NCBI GenBank assembly: GCA_033439685.1
Contig: JAUEDM010000001.1
Location: forward strand, 9,238,001-9,302,000
DNA: 64,000 nucleotides
From: Apodospora peruviana
Lineage: Eukaryota > Ascomycota > Sordariomycetes > Sordariales > Lasiosphaeriaceae
Reading direction: 5' to 3'
Positions 1 to 10,889 of this stretch are shown here, piece after piece (within the stretch, counting starts at the first letter, position 1; every line of letters begins with the position of its first letter). Under the pieces are notes generated by a model. That model saw only the letters and a program-made list of their open reading frames with translations. It did no database searches and was not told where the DNA came from. The translations under genes and the position numbers were made by a program.

Positions 1-490
1 CTGCCCAGTCATTTGTCTGGTTTTCTCAGCCGAGTGTACAACATTACGCTATGGCCTTTTCAGGACGGTGATGCATCAGATCCGGAGAATGCAAGCCGCC
101 GCAGCCCCGCCGGTAGTCTTAGACGGCTATATTCGTAGATTCAGGTTGTCAGGGTTTCCTTTTTGGGTTTATGGGGATGCCGAACACGAAGAGCATCCAA
201 ATGGCTATATACGGATTTTGGATGTGTCTGACGCATGGTACTGGCTTCTGCGGATGGAAATGCTGTATTAGACGAGGATGATAATGTTATTTGGGATACT
301 GTCCAACTCGGGTTGTGACATCTGCAGTTTTCCGACTAATTTGGTCTTAGTGGATTAGAAAAGTGGATCAACTACATCTCTCATTCTTATATAAGCAAGC
401 CCTTGGGCCAATTCTCTCTTTCTCCGTTTTCCCGCGTTCTCCCAATTCTTCTCCACCGCTAATACCTTAATTCCCGTCCATTAATTCAAG
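1..490. other. Window edge, no recognised gene
   Basis: The only open frame is a 67-codon stretch at 68-271 (+), with no domain I recognise and no visible splice partners. It could be the end of a gene cut by the window edge. The bases just before 491 are pyrimidine-rich (about 410-470), as is common ahead of fungal transcription starts, and probably belong to the promoter or leader of the gene starting at 491. Confidence 0.3.
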
Positions 491-1297
491 ATGGAGAACG
501 AGAGTGTTATCGAGATCAAGGTAAGGATCTATTATAACCCCCAAACGCTTATAGCCACTATTATTCATGCTAGTTCTATAGGACATTCGATTCAGGTCCC
601 GGCGTTTTCAAGCACCTGCGAAACGGCTTGACGAAGATCGGCTTGTCTTCGTCTTAGATGTCCCGCCAAATCCAATTGCTTGCTGGTTATCGTCCTGGGT
701 ACCACAGCTTGTTCACTCCTGGCTCCTCCAATTACTGCCAGAGTGGTTCTTGCCAACAACTGTTGTTATGAAGGAGCGAAACCCCGCCAAGGCTGATAGT
801 TACGAAACGAAGTCGAAACATATCGGCATCTTCGATCTCTCCAGGGTACCTACATCCCGCGATTATTTGGCGAGGTAGCCGTCAACAACCCCTGTACGCA
901 GAGGAGACACCAGATAAGGACGCGGCCCACTCCTGCCATCCTCTTAGAAAAAGTTGAGAGAGTGTCGCTACATAGTCTTTCGACGCAAGAGTTAAAAAGT
1001 CCTTTCCTTCTCACCGAACTCCAAGGCATGTACAATTTGCTCACGAAAAACGGGGTTGTTCATGGGGATCCAAGACTCCACAACTTTCTGCGCATCGATA
1101 AGAGGATCGTTGCTATCGACTTTGAGTTTTCCTACCCTCTACCTAGTGATGTAACAAATAAGGATGAGCTAGAAACCTTGAAGATCGAGTTTGGGAAGCG
1201 AGTCAGGCAGGAAGTGGGGGTAGAATTGGACGATATAGGCCCAAGCCAGGTGTTAGATATAGGTGATCCACAGTGGAAAGACTGGAAAGACTGGTGA
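491..1297 (+). pseudogene. Protein-kinase-like (fungal PK-like fold) gene with a frameshift
   Basis: The ATG at 491 opens a ten-codon exon (MENESVIEIK) that ends at a GTAAGG donor (521). The next exon starts after the TATAG acceptor at 581 and stays open in phase 0 through a hydrophobic stretch and VVMKERNPAK. Near 806 the sensible frame jumps by one base: the downstream frame reads NEVETYRHLRSLQGTYIPRLFGEV and then runs to the stop at 1295-1297. The catalytic loop HGDPRLHNFL and the metal site AIDFEFSYPLP are visible, as in fungal kinase or phosphotransferase-like proteins. The literal frame hits TAG at 876-878. The break fits loss of one A in the AAAC run. Either the gene is dead or the consensus has an indel. 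Substrate unknown. Confidence 0.7.
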
Positions 1298-1400
1298 TGG
1301 ATTTGTAGTCTTCTAACACGAAGACTCACAAGCAGAGGGAGACATAGCAAAGTCCCGATTGTTATTGCCCTGCTGCCTATCTTCTGGTCGATGCGCCTAA

Positions 1401-1607
1401 GCTCCCCAGGCTGGACGGGAGGAGAGAGGGGCGAGGAGGGAGCAAGAGGCTATTGAGAAGCTCCGACGTGAGGAGGAGCGTGCGGAGAAGGAGCGTCTCG
1501 ACAAGAAGGATCTGGACACGGATATTATGGAAATGAAGCGTGAGATCAAGGAGAAGAAAAGGGATATTGTGGAGTTGAAGCACCAGGTCAAGGAGAAGGA
1601 GAAGTAG
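1401..1607 (+). pseudogene. Coiled-coil protein fragment
   Basis: An open frame without an ATG near its start encodes a very charged, helical stretch rich in E, K and R (EAIEKLRREEERAEKER, then EMKREIKEKKRDIVELKHQ) and ends in TAG at 1605-1607. The heptad-like pattern is what one sees in fungal proteins carrying a long coiled coil before a conserved globular domain. No such domain follows in any frame. I read it as a remnant; function unknown. Confidence 0.35.
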
Positions 1608-2440
1608 CTGATGGAGAAATGAACAAAGACGCTACCAGCTCCTTGTACTTCGACTCGTTGGCCTTGTATAACTTGGCAGAATCTTCGCGCCACCATCCAG
1701 GCAACATTACTTCCGCCCGTACTCTATCGCCCATGACCGGAGATCAGGAATAAATGTGTTTCCAAACCAGCGAAGCTCCCTCTCATTGTATTTTCCCTGC
1801 TCTCCACTGCGTGTATGAATTCCTGCTGGATCTTGTCGAACGCTGGTTCGCTGAGAGAAGAGGCTATTAGTCAGGGAGGGGGGTAGATACGGTAATTACA
1901 TCATAGATTCGGCTCCAGATGAGGGAGTCGGCGAGGGCTGCATTTAGGAGAGGCTTCACGCGGTCAAAGCCGTACTTATCGGAGTTGACGGCGGCTGAAG
2001 AGGTTCTTGCCACTGCCACTTCCTTCCAGACAAAAGGTCGCGGTCAAGACGGTCGGACGGATGCAACGGCATAGATGCGTGACGATTCTGCGGCGGGCCT
2101 GGCGTCGTTAAGATGCACACACGAGTTGGGCTGCCCCCCACCGCCATCGCACAAAAGCGGGTTGGTTCGCCTGCGGCTTGCGGCTGCGAATCGAATTCGG
2201 GTGGGAGCACCACGAGGCGGGGCGGATACGCTGAACGGGCAACATGAGCGGCGCCGGGTGCGGATGGTTTGTCTCCGCGTCGTCTCGGCGAAAGTGCACG
2301 GGGTAAGAGTGCAGTGAGCTGCGGCTGATCTTCGGCCAAATTGGCCCGGACACCCGTTTTCTCGGCACGCTGACACAGTCCGCCGTGGGTTCGTTTTGAG
2401 TCATCGTCGGCGCCATATTCGGCCCCCCCCCAACAGCAAG
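1608..2440. other. No supported gene
   Basis: Several overlapping open frames of 80-128 codons lie on both strands between 1956 and 2494, in GC-rich sequence (visible by eye). Their translations are rich in R, P, S and T without motifs, as expected for chance frames. A poly-C run sits near 2423-2431. Confidence 0.4.
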
Positions 2441-2467
2441 GAGTCGCCGTAATCCAACCCCAGCTTC

Positions 2468-3069
2468 GATATCAGCCAGTGGTATAACGAGCACGATCTC
2501 GACTCCCGCACTCCCGAACTTCCCGACGACAGCCGCAGCGCGAGTCCGGCCCCGCAGGATCAGCCGCAGCGCGAGTCCGGCCCCGCAGGATCAGCCGCAA
2601 AGACGCAGACCAGGACTGCCACTGCTCCAGCAGGCCGACTGGAACCCCGACCTGCCATATGATGAATCCCCACCCACATGCATTCACTCCTCGATTGAAC
2701 GGGAAATGCTGCTGGGGAAAGGAACCGGGCGCCTTTTGGGACCAGACTCTGAAGCTACAGCAGCTTTTGGCGAAGAAGACGCCGCGAAATAAGTGCTACG
2801 AACCAGACGAAACGAATGTTGTCGTATCCGTTACCGATCGCTCCCAGCGAGATCTAAGCAAACGCTTCGACGAGATGGACATCGATTGGGAGGTTGTCGA
2901 GGAGCAGCTGATGGCCTGGAGTCATCTCCTCCGTGAGGGCAGGCGGCTGAGGATCGACATTTCGTTTATTTACAAGGAGACTACGCAAGCGGTAACGTGC
3001 AGAGCGTTGGCTGGGGTCGCGTCAGCGTCCATTTGCGAATTTGCTCGGTCCTCGCGTGAGATGGACTAG
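2468..3069 (+). pseudogene. Hypothetical fungal protein gene broken by a 31-bp tandem duplication
   Basis: The frame opening at 2468 (DISQWYNEHDLDSRTPELPDD) reads well up to a 31-bp sequence present twice in tandem. With one copy, the frame would continue into QQADWNPDLPYDESPPTCIH. With two, it shifts and stops at the TGA at 2660-2662. A further shift near 2710 leads to the last frame, with DETNVVVSVTDRSQRDLSKR and EEQLMAWSHLLREGRRLRID, ending at 3069. The blocks read like one conserved acidic cytoplasmic-type protein of unknown function; I recognise no named domain. A CCCCAG just upstream (2458-2463) could be a splice acceptor. At least two lesions argue for a pseudogene. Confidence 0.5.
2530..2591 (+). 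repeat. 31-bp perfect tandem duplication
   Basis: Two identical 31-base units, each beginning CAGCCGCAGCGCG, lie at 2530-2560 and 2561-2591; the first nine bases of a third copy follow. Because 31 is not a multiple of three, the duplication alone changes reading frame in the gene at 2468-3069. Confidence 0.85.
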
Positions 3070-3558
3070 TACAGCTTGTGGATTCCATCCGCCACATTGC
3101 CTGTCCAGCAAGCTCACGGACACTCTGTAAATTGTCTGGCATTGCGGGCAGTCGATGACCCAGATCAGAGAGCCTCACAGTATCACACTGCATCGTCATG
3201 GCGCCAGTCCTAGCAAACAATTCTTGCCATAAGTATTTGCTCTCCGCAAAGATCCGTCCAACTTGGCTCGGAGACAGAATAACAGGGTCATCTTCATTCG
3301 GGTTCCCTGAACTCTGCTCGGTGGTATCGGATCTCCATGTCGAGACGGAGCTGCTTGATGACATGCCGTGTGAAGCAGCAAGGGCAGCTCAGAGAGGAGG
3401 GTGGTGGAGGGAGTGCCGAGCCTGACCGACGTTTGTTGGTGCGCGCGTCGTAAGTGGACATCGGTTCCAGGAACAGTGAACAAGAGAGATAAAGGCCACG
3501 AAGCAGTCGCTGGTCTCCGTGCAATGATCGCTGAAAATGTCGGAAGAGATCGCATCAC
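2981..3558 (-). pseudogene. Possible gene remnant, two minus-strand frames
   Basis: Reading leftward, a frame at 3558-3196 and an overlapping frame at 3364-2981 each look partly coding. The second contains DPVILSPSQVGRIFAESKYLWQ and CDTVRLSDLGHRLPAMPDNL, which has a natural composition. A join by one frameshift near 3300 would give one protein of roughly 190 residues. It overlaps the 3' end of the plus-strand relic by about 90 bases. I recognise no family, and a chance frame is not excluded. Confidence 0.25.
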
Positions 3559-3599
3559 CTGTTGAAAGAATATTTTACGTTCTGTCTAGAGTAAACCAT

Positions 3600-5020
3600 A
3601 CCTGACTTCCGGGTTGCTGGATGGCTGACGTACGTGCAATTGAGCAACACATCCTAAATGTTAAGATGAAGTGGTAGAGGAGTTGACATCAAAGAACCTT
3701 GAGGAACGAAGCCAGATATTGTCGTGGATTTTAATAAGTGGGATCACAGCTCATGGTTTTGTCGACTGCTTTCAAGAACGCACCCTGCCACCCTAATCGC
3801 GGGGTCGGAATACCACCCCACTTTCGCAGCGACCGCGGTCACCAATGCTGCAACATCTTGGCTTTCATAATACTCTCCGTTCTCGGTCTTTTTTCTCGTT
3901 TGCTAGATTGATCTTTGCTGAACAGTCTCTCGTTGAAGTTGAAGTGCACAATCTCGTCTGTGAATGCGTGATTTGGTTGCGAGTCGGAGTTATCCTGACC
4001 CATTGACCCACATTTGGGCATTGTGACTGACCAATCCCGATTTTCTACTGGTGGCTGGTCGGTGGCTGAGCGGAATCCCCAATTGCCAAACGAGTGTCGC
4101 GACGCGCGACTTCTTTCAGTACCCTCCGTTTCTCTTCTCTCTCGAGCATGACGTCCACCATGACGGATCAGCCGCGGTCAAAGATCATGGAGGAAAACCC
4201 TGTTGGGAGAGGCCTTGATGCCTTCCATACTTCCTTCAATTTGCCTTGCGCTAAAAGGAAGATCTCCGGTACTACAGACGCGCTTGGTCAACTTGACCAA
4301 GAAGGTACAACAGTCCAGCTTCGTTGCATTGTGCTCCTTCTAACCAGCGCGCAGATGTCCAATACCTCACTCTCGATCTTCTTTCCACTCTGCTAAACAT
4401 CCCTGCCACCCTTCTTCTACCCTCGAAGACAGGTCGTGGCACCCTCCGAAACGATCTTCTCAAACTCATTTCTGCCGTGCGCGTTGCTCTTTGCAACAAA
4501 CAGTCTTTGACAGCCAGAACAAGGTGCTGCAAAGTCAACACTTGACCACCAACTCTTCAATTTTAAACCACACCGCCACTATATCGCCTTCAATAGCTGA
4601 GGCGCGCGTGCTATCCGCTACGCACTGCAATTCTCATAATCGATCACTGCGATCTCTACTCATCAGAACTGGCTAATCTTACCGCTGGGCTCGGTGCTCT
4701 TTATCAACAGCGGCCGACCGTACTTCCCCAATAACATCCTCAGCACCACTAACTCATCATTTAACTTCACTCCCCGCCTTAGTATGCCCATTTCAACCCC
4801 AGCGCGTCCTACGTCGCGCCAAATGACCGGCAGATCGAATCGAGTTTCCCCTCGCCAGCCGAATCGGATAACCGCAGAAGAGGAATGGTCCGAAAACGAG
4901 GTTGTTGATCCGTTGCCACCTCCAACAAACTCTATACCCGGCCTCCCCCCGCACTTCCGTATAAGCCTTCCTCCAGGCCGCCGTCAGAACCTAGCCCCGA
5001 GATCCGGCCACTCCATTCCG
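3600..5020. other. No supported gene; weak coding traces
   Basis: Nothing convincing before 4300. At 4324-4545 (+) one frame reads VQYLTLDLLSTLLNIPATLLL, a plausible leucine-rich coding fragment, but stops follow and no partner exon is evident. The frame at 4694-5314 (+) is rich in P, S, T and R and runs into the repeat beginning at 5021. It is probably non-coding or badly decayed. Confidence 0.3.
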
Positions 5021-5520
5021 CCCGACGGCACCCGCGAATATCTGCTACCGACCTGCTCCCGTTCTACGACCGCTCCTTTCAGCGCATCCTCCAAGGCAAA
5101 CCGACCGGTGAGGGCGCCCACGGCGCTCATATACTACTACGGTTTTGTGATGATGGACACGCGTACTGCTGTGACCGCTGAGTTGAGAGGCACGCCGGTG
5201 GCTTCACAAATAAGCACACAACTCCCATACCTGACTGTGTCCACGCCGAGTGGTTCTGTCACGGTGTCCGCGCCAGCTGCTTTCTGCTCGGCGGTGCGAC
5301 GTCACCCACGTTGAGTGCACACTGTAGGAACAGCTAGCGTATGTGTTTGGTCGCCCACCTGAATCCCAATGTCAAGCTCGGCCTGGAACCGCCGCCACAT
5401 CCCCGTTGTCGCCTTTTCACGACCTAGGATCGTCGGGCCGGTGGCTGAACTCGATGGCGTGTATCCAGGCCATGGCATTTGACAACATATACGCCATGCA
5501 ATTTGACAGTCGGGGTGAAC
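5021..5520 (+). repeat. Diverged dispersed repeat, copy A
   Basis: This block matches 7583-8134 in the same orientation over its whole length, starting at the shared CCGACGGCACCCGCGAATA and ending at ATTTGACAGT. A translation conserved between the copies (DRSF-x-RIL, LLRF-x-DD, then KHTTPIPDCVHAEWFCHGV in A and KHITPIPDRVHVERFCHGV in B) suggests that the ancestor was protein-coding. Both copies now carry stops and shifts. Element class unknown; no terminal repeats seen. Confidence 0.65.
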
Positions 5521-5611
5521 GGTGCATTGGAATCATTTTTAGTGATCTACTTATACGACCGAAGCATCGACAGGCCCTAGCTGTCGTTCTCTCAATTATC
5601 TAGAACCCCAG

Positions 5612-6554
5612 TCACAACCTGCCTTGTTGGCGTATATACATAATAAGATCAAATGTCAAAGCTCCCATCTCCTTAATCACATATTGCACTTTGTTCTCAT
5701 CCAGCCATGCCGGATGCTTAAAGAGGGTTTCTACGACTATATCCCTCAAGCCTCTGTCCTCTTCAATAGTAGATGTGTATACCTCCTGCGCTGCCTGAAG
5801 GAAATCATTGACATCCAAGGACTGAGTAGCCACCATCTTGAATTTTCGAAGCGCAAGGCGCTTCAATCCATCAATGAGGTACTGCTCTGCAAAAGCGTAA
5901 ACTTTTGCATGAGTGACAAGTGTCGGCTCACTAGCGCCAGTGCTGTCTCTCTCTATTTCTGACCCATCGAAGTGGCCACTCTCACTCTGTCCCCGTACGT
6001 CGTAGTCCAAATGGTAGAAATAATGAACCATTATATGAACAAGCCAAGGATCACAATCTTGGAGGTTAATCTCTCTCTCTTGCGCCTCCTGAATGAAGTA
6101 TGTTAGTTTAGAGCCGTTGCAAGCGGATGAACTGCCACACTACCTTGAAGCCTTCGCGGCAAGCCGCAGCAAAGAACTTGGACTGCGCGCATACCAATAT
6201 CCGATGGACTCGGTATTCCTTTTCCCCGCAAGATATCACAAGGTCTGAGTATTCCCCATTAGAGTAGAACCTAGTCAGAATATTGTTAGCTCTTGAAAGT
6301 TCCAAAGACGGAAGAACGACAAAAGCGAAATGATCATACTCGACTAGAGAGCTCATCAGTATTTTAAAGGGCTCTTCGTCCCTGGGAAGCGCTGCTTCGG
6401 TCCCCCAGAGGGGAAACGCTGATGACATTGTCCGTGTTGATGTTGTCGTCTTCACGTAAGGGACGTAGACGGCGTGACGGCTCGAGGCCTCGCGGTGCTG
6501 CTTTAGTGCTTTTGCACTTTCAAAGTACCGAGCGCACTTCTTACAGTAATGCAT
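5612..6554 (-). CDS. BTB/POZ domain protein with N-terminal C2H2-like finger
   Basis: Three exons fit: 6554-6340, 6270-6144 and 6088-5612. Intron 1 has a GTATGA donor, a GCTAAC branch and a TAG acceptor; intron 2 runs from GTAGTG to TTCAG. The product (about 272 residues) reads EFYSNGEYSDLVISCGEKEY, RVHRILVCAQSKFFAAAC, then FKEAQEREINLQDCDPWLV and FYHLDYDV, the standard fungal BTB signature for dimerisation or Cul3-adaptor proteins. The first residues, HYCKKCARYFESAKALKQHR followed by EASSRH, form C-x2-C-x12-H-x6-H, like a zinc finger. If translation starts at the later Met (MSSAFPLW) the finger is lost; the same open frame favours inclusion. The C-terminal half is helical. The gene has no lesion and lies between two decayed repeats. 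Confidence 0.8.
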
Positions 6555-6639
6555 CTAGCCAGATGTACAGAACACCCTCAATCGTCTGCTACATCCGCTT
6601 TGCTATTATGGTCATTCCGCGTTTGTCTCTTGTTACAAC

Positions 6640-7582
6640 CTGACTCCTACCCGACACCTCAGCCAGCTCGCTTCACGTGACCAGCTGAATCCATCTGAGT
6701 GCACACCGGCAGTGGTAAAAACCTCTTCAGCGATCTATTGAGTTTCAACCCCACTATCAACTCCGAAATTTACCAATGTTGCGTGTCTATATAATGGTAT
6801 CGAATCTATGAATGACTTTGTTATCGCTCCCATATTCTAAGTAGCCTAGAGGTTTAGTTTGATATAATTACGGGTGTTTCGGTTGGTGATCTGTAGAAAT
6901 CAAGCATCGTTCATTACCTACAAAAGGCGGGGTTGTGTACCGCACATCACCCATGTCTTCACCAACGACATTCCTCTTACCACTGAATAGTGCTACAATT
7001 ACAGTGGCTCAGAGTGGAGCTCGTCTCCTTGACCACCCCGCCCTGCAGCTCGAACCAGCTTATCGGATAAGGTTCGGGCCAAACCTTATTTGAACCCCCT
7101 CTTGATTGAGTGACCATTTGGGCTCTACACCGAGGGTGCAGCCATACAGCACGTACGCGGATCGCGCCCCTGATCAGACGAGCCGCATCCCTTCCCGATT
7201 ACCGATCCGATCCCTCCGAGATCCTTGAATCCCCGCGTCGTCGCAAAATCATCACGCCTATTTCTCATACCCCCGCGCCCTCTGGGAATTCATCAACCTC
7301 TCCGGCGCCCCTCCTCCAAATAATTGCGATACCTGGCCCATTTCACACGCGTCTACACAGAGCAACACAAAGCCCTGGGCTTCCCCACCGAGACTCTCAC
7401 ATCGGAAATTCTGCGATCATGATTGTGGCAGTTATTGGAGCCACAATTCTAACATACATCAGACATATATTGGGCCCAACTTGAAGTACCAGCTAGAACC
7501 CGAAATTACAACCCCTCCACAGATATACGCCCCCGCCGCGCTCGTTGATCCACAAACTACCGCTCTGGTCGTCTCCACGCCA
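6640..7582. other. No supported gene
   Basis: AT-richer DNA upstream of the BTB gene, followed at 7110-7484 by a P/R/S-rich plus-strand frame that abuts repeat copy B and resembles the low-information flank of copy A. No domain or splice structure seen. The first 150 bases or so must hold the BTB promoter. Confidence 0.35.
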
Positions 7583-8134
7583 CCCGACGGCACCCGCGAA
7601 TACCTACTCCCGACTTACTCCTGCTCCACGACCGCTCCTTTTTAAAGCGCATACTCGAAGACAAACCGATCGATGAGGACGTCTACGGCGCTCCGCTCAC
7701 ACTATTACGGTTTCGTGATGACGTACGACGCTTGGTGCTGTTACCATCCGAGCCGAGAGGAAACGCTGGTGGCTTTATAATTAAGCACATAACTCCCATA
7801 CCTGACCGTGTCCACGTCGAGCGGTTCTGTCACGGTGTCTGCGCCAGCTACTTTCTGCTCGGCGGTGCGACATATTCGCCCACGTTAAGCAGGCGCTGAA
7901 GGAACAGCTAGCGCACGTGTTGGTTGCCAACCTGCCAGCACCCTACATCCGAATGTCGAACTCAGCCTGGAACCGCCGCCACATCCCCGTCATCCTCGTT
8001 GCACAATTTAGGATCATCGGATCGGTGGCTGAACCCGGTAGCGTGTATTTAGGCCATGGCATCGGACAACATATACGCCATCCCATGGCATCGGACAACA
8101 TATACGCCATCCCATTTGACAGTTGGGATGAATG
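7583..8134 (+). repeat. Diverged dispersed repeat, copy B
   Basis: Second copy of the block at 5021-5520, same orientation, about 2.6 kb away, with many substitutions and small indels. It has an extra 29-bp tandem duplication near its right end (8054-8111) that copy A lacks. The shared stretch includes KRILEDKP, LLRFRDD and CASYFLLGGAT in one broken frame. Confidence 0.65.
8054..8111 (+). repeat. 29-bp tandem duplication inside repeat copy B
   Basis: Two identical 29-base units beginning CCATGGCATCGGACAAC lie at 8054-8082 and 8083-8111. Copy A has a single diverged unit at the matching place, so the duplication arose after the copies separated. Confidence 0.85.
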
Positions 8135-8521
8135 AGCCGGGCATAGGTCCAAGCCCACGGCACCATCATCAGCACGATAAGAGGGACAATGATGAACACC
8201 AGCAACGATAGATGCATCTAGATGGGAGGATGTTTGGTGCAGGAGGACATCACAGTGTAGAGACGAAGTTCACGGAGGCAACACGGAAAAAAGAACAACA
8301 AGTTTAAAAGCTGGGTTTGTTTGCTAATATAAGCTACTACTTGCTGCCTGGCTTTTCTGCATCTGCTACCAGATCATATTAATATGGGGAATCCCACGAA
8401 TGATCTCAACTCACTTCTCCTTGTACCTGCCATTACCCCCCTGCAACATAAGCAATGAACAAATAATCTCAACCCAGCGTAAACCTATCAAATCCCAACA
8501 GCTGTACCATGTAGACTCCGA

Positions 8522-9512
8522 TCAAGGTGAAGGTGAACATGAGCGAGCAACATCCTCGAGCCGTGCCACCCAAATATTGTTCCATGGGATATCTCCTCTC
8601 GTATCAGGCCTCACATCACCCTCCGCGACAGAACGGGGGAACCAGATATTGCCAGCCTCGATATGATCCATGTTCACCTTCTCGATTGCCCAGTCCCAAC
8701 CCCGGGCTTTCCATTCCGCCCAAGTGAGAGCCAGAGTCCCGCTCTCCGCCTTTAGATGATATGAATACAGGCTGACGTCTTTAACCTGCTGAATGTGCAA
8801 AACATCCTTCAAATATGTCTTCAGCTCCAGATGGCGGCGACTATGTTCGTCATCCAGGTCCTTCAAGGCCCCATCGCCAAGACCATCAAAGGTCTCAGCA
8901 GTGGACGTGCCCTTTGACAGCATAGTGACGGTCCAAACACCATGAACTTGTCGAAAAATAAAGACCTTCAGGGCCGGAGATGGGGATGGGATGACGTAAT
9001 TTTCTCCTGGTGTGTACTCGAAACAGAAATATGCGTTAGGATCTTCACACCAAGTTCCATCGACTTGGTTGATACGTTGGAAAGGTCACTCAATTCTCCG
9101 ATGGCATCTCGAGCAACCTCGCGCTCCGCATCATCGACCTATGATATATATCGTTAGCACAACTCCAAAATAAAAAAGGGAAGAATATAAGTAACAAAAG
9201 GCTAGCAAAGGAAGCAGACACTTACATTCTTGAAAAGGTTGGGCATCGTGATCCAAGACTGGGTTTGACCAGGTAACTAAAATAAAGGCGGCGACTAGCA
9301 GAGCGATCCAAACCAATCAGACAACTCACAAGATTGTTTCTGCTGGCTGGTGAACATAGTTACGTACCTGAGTGGCCACTGGGATATGGGAGGACGCAAG
9401 ACCTTGCGATGTGGTGGTTTCAGACGTAACTCCAACAGAGGTGTTCAACTGGCAATTAATGGCAATGTGAGCGGCGAGGATTGGATTTGTGGCAAGGCGA
9501 ATTGACTTAACG
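8522..9512 (-). CDS. Unrecognised multi-exon protein gene, one apparent frameshift
   Basis: Minus-strand exons join cleanly: about 9512-9368 (KSIRLATNPILAAHIAINCQ), 9276-9226 (LPGQTQSWITMPNLFKN) and 9138 onward (VDDAEREVARDAIGELSD). Introns have GTACGT and GTAAGTG donors, TTTTAG and CATAG acceptors, and a GTGCTAAC branch site. Near 9080 the good frame shifts by one base into FQRINQVDGTWCEDPNAYFC and then runs open to the stop at 8522 (MLSKGTSTAETFDGLGDG, LTWAEWKARGWDWAIEKVN). No signal peptide or membrane segment is evident and I recognise no family. The first exon is not resolved: an in-frame TAG lies near 9557, and an upstream intron is possible. Confidence 0.5.
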
Positions 9513-9652
9513 TTACTTCGTCTAAAAATAACACCAATATGTCTACCTATAATCTAGACAATACTACAATCGCACAGCCCCTGATAGTAATTAATGACGA
9601 CAGAAGTCCCCTTTAGGCACTCACTCCCTTCTGCTACCAGCCTTCCATTTAC

Positions 9653-10883
9653 TTATTCTGGCTCAAGCTTCTCCTTTATCTTTCCCATGGCCGCCAAGTC
9701 TCCCTCGACAGAGTTGGCAACTGAAGCGGCAACCTATCCCAGCGTAAACCCGCCCCCGAAATCAATCAGCCACGCGTCATCCCGCTCGCCGATGATAACA
9801 TTGCCCGGCTTTGCGTCTCCCCAGATGATTCTGCGGCCGTGCAGCTCACTCAGCGTCCCCTCAATCTGCGCTGCCCATTTTTGTCTTAGCGGCAACAGCA
9901 CAGGAACTTTTCCGTTGACGACGTTGTCCAAAACCGGAAACTTGGCAGGGATCTTGTGGAGGAGTATTCCCACGATGCCGCCGTCTTCGTGTGTGATTAG
10001 TCCAGTTTATTGGGCAGCAATGTAATTACTCAACCCTGTATTCTCATGGAAAGATGTATTTATTTACCTTTGAGAACTGAGACGCGAAGCTGGGAAGTTC
10101 TGCTCGTCCGAAGTTGACAAATATCTCCAACTCCCTCAGAAATGGCTTCCGGAGCCAAGTATGCAAGAGCACCTTGCAGACTAGTCTCTCTCTGATATTT
10201 CCCCGAACAACAGCACGAACATCATAGGCACTAGTACCCGTCTCAAACCGCGACAAGAGCACTACGTCCGAGGCCGGGTAAGTCGGAATCTTTTCGGTAA
10301 CGATGTCTCGCTCCGCCAGCTCTCGGCGCGTTATTACTAGCTGCTGGTTCAAGTAGCTGCAGGCAGATCATGACCTTGTATAAGCTCGGGACGGCCGTCG
10401 CGGGTCATCGTTCTCGGGAGGAAAAAGAAGCTCCTCGACTGTTGTTGTCTGGGTGGTAGCACTACAGCATGACCCATCCTCCTGCGGGCAGTGCCGGTGA
10501 TGATGGACTTGGTAGAGGAGGAGTCAAAGAGTCGGGCGGCGGCGCAAGTTCAAGCATCCTCGGAAGACCCACCTTCCTGATCTCTTCCTCCACCAGAGTC
10601 ATAAACTCCTCCTGGGCGCGGATTTTGTCAGGGTCGGTGTCGTCATGCATCTAGAGTCGACCAGCCGTTCGACCCAGCCGATCTCGGTTGCTGTTGTCGA
10701 GTCATGATCATAACCGGGAGGCAGGTCGTCGGTGATGAGGATCTCGAAGGTCTTGTCTCTGCAGACGTACGACGACGTGAATGCCTCGCGGTCGCTATCG
10801 CACAGGTCGTTCAGGCCCAGCGTGAGGACTTCCCGGTCGTCGTCACGGTCGCGAAGAAGTTCGGATGTGTTAGTGTTTGTCAT
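9653..10883 (-). pseudogene. Degraded kinase-like gene
   Basis: Successive minus-strand blocks make one recognisable but broken protein. They are 10883-10660 (LITDDLPPGYDHDSTTATEIGW), a shift near 10650 into DPDKIRAQEEFMTLVEEEIR, a shift and TGA near 10370, then 10352-10060 (a beta-rich N-lobe with RLVCKVLLHTWLRKPFLREL), and 9973-9737 with the catalytic loop IIWGDAKPGNVIIG and metal site LIDFGGGFTLG. A TAG follows where such proteins usually have Trp; beyond it VANSVEGDLAAMGKIKE still reads. GD-x-KPxNV and DFGGG are typical of a large fungal kinase-like family of unknown substrate. At least four lesions make it non-functional. Confidence 0.65.
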
Positions 10884-10889
10884 GGTTGC

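Noticed and set aside
1956..2494. Four overlapping frames on both strands
   Set aside because: Typical chance open frames in GC-rich DNA; none shows a motif or splice partner.
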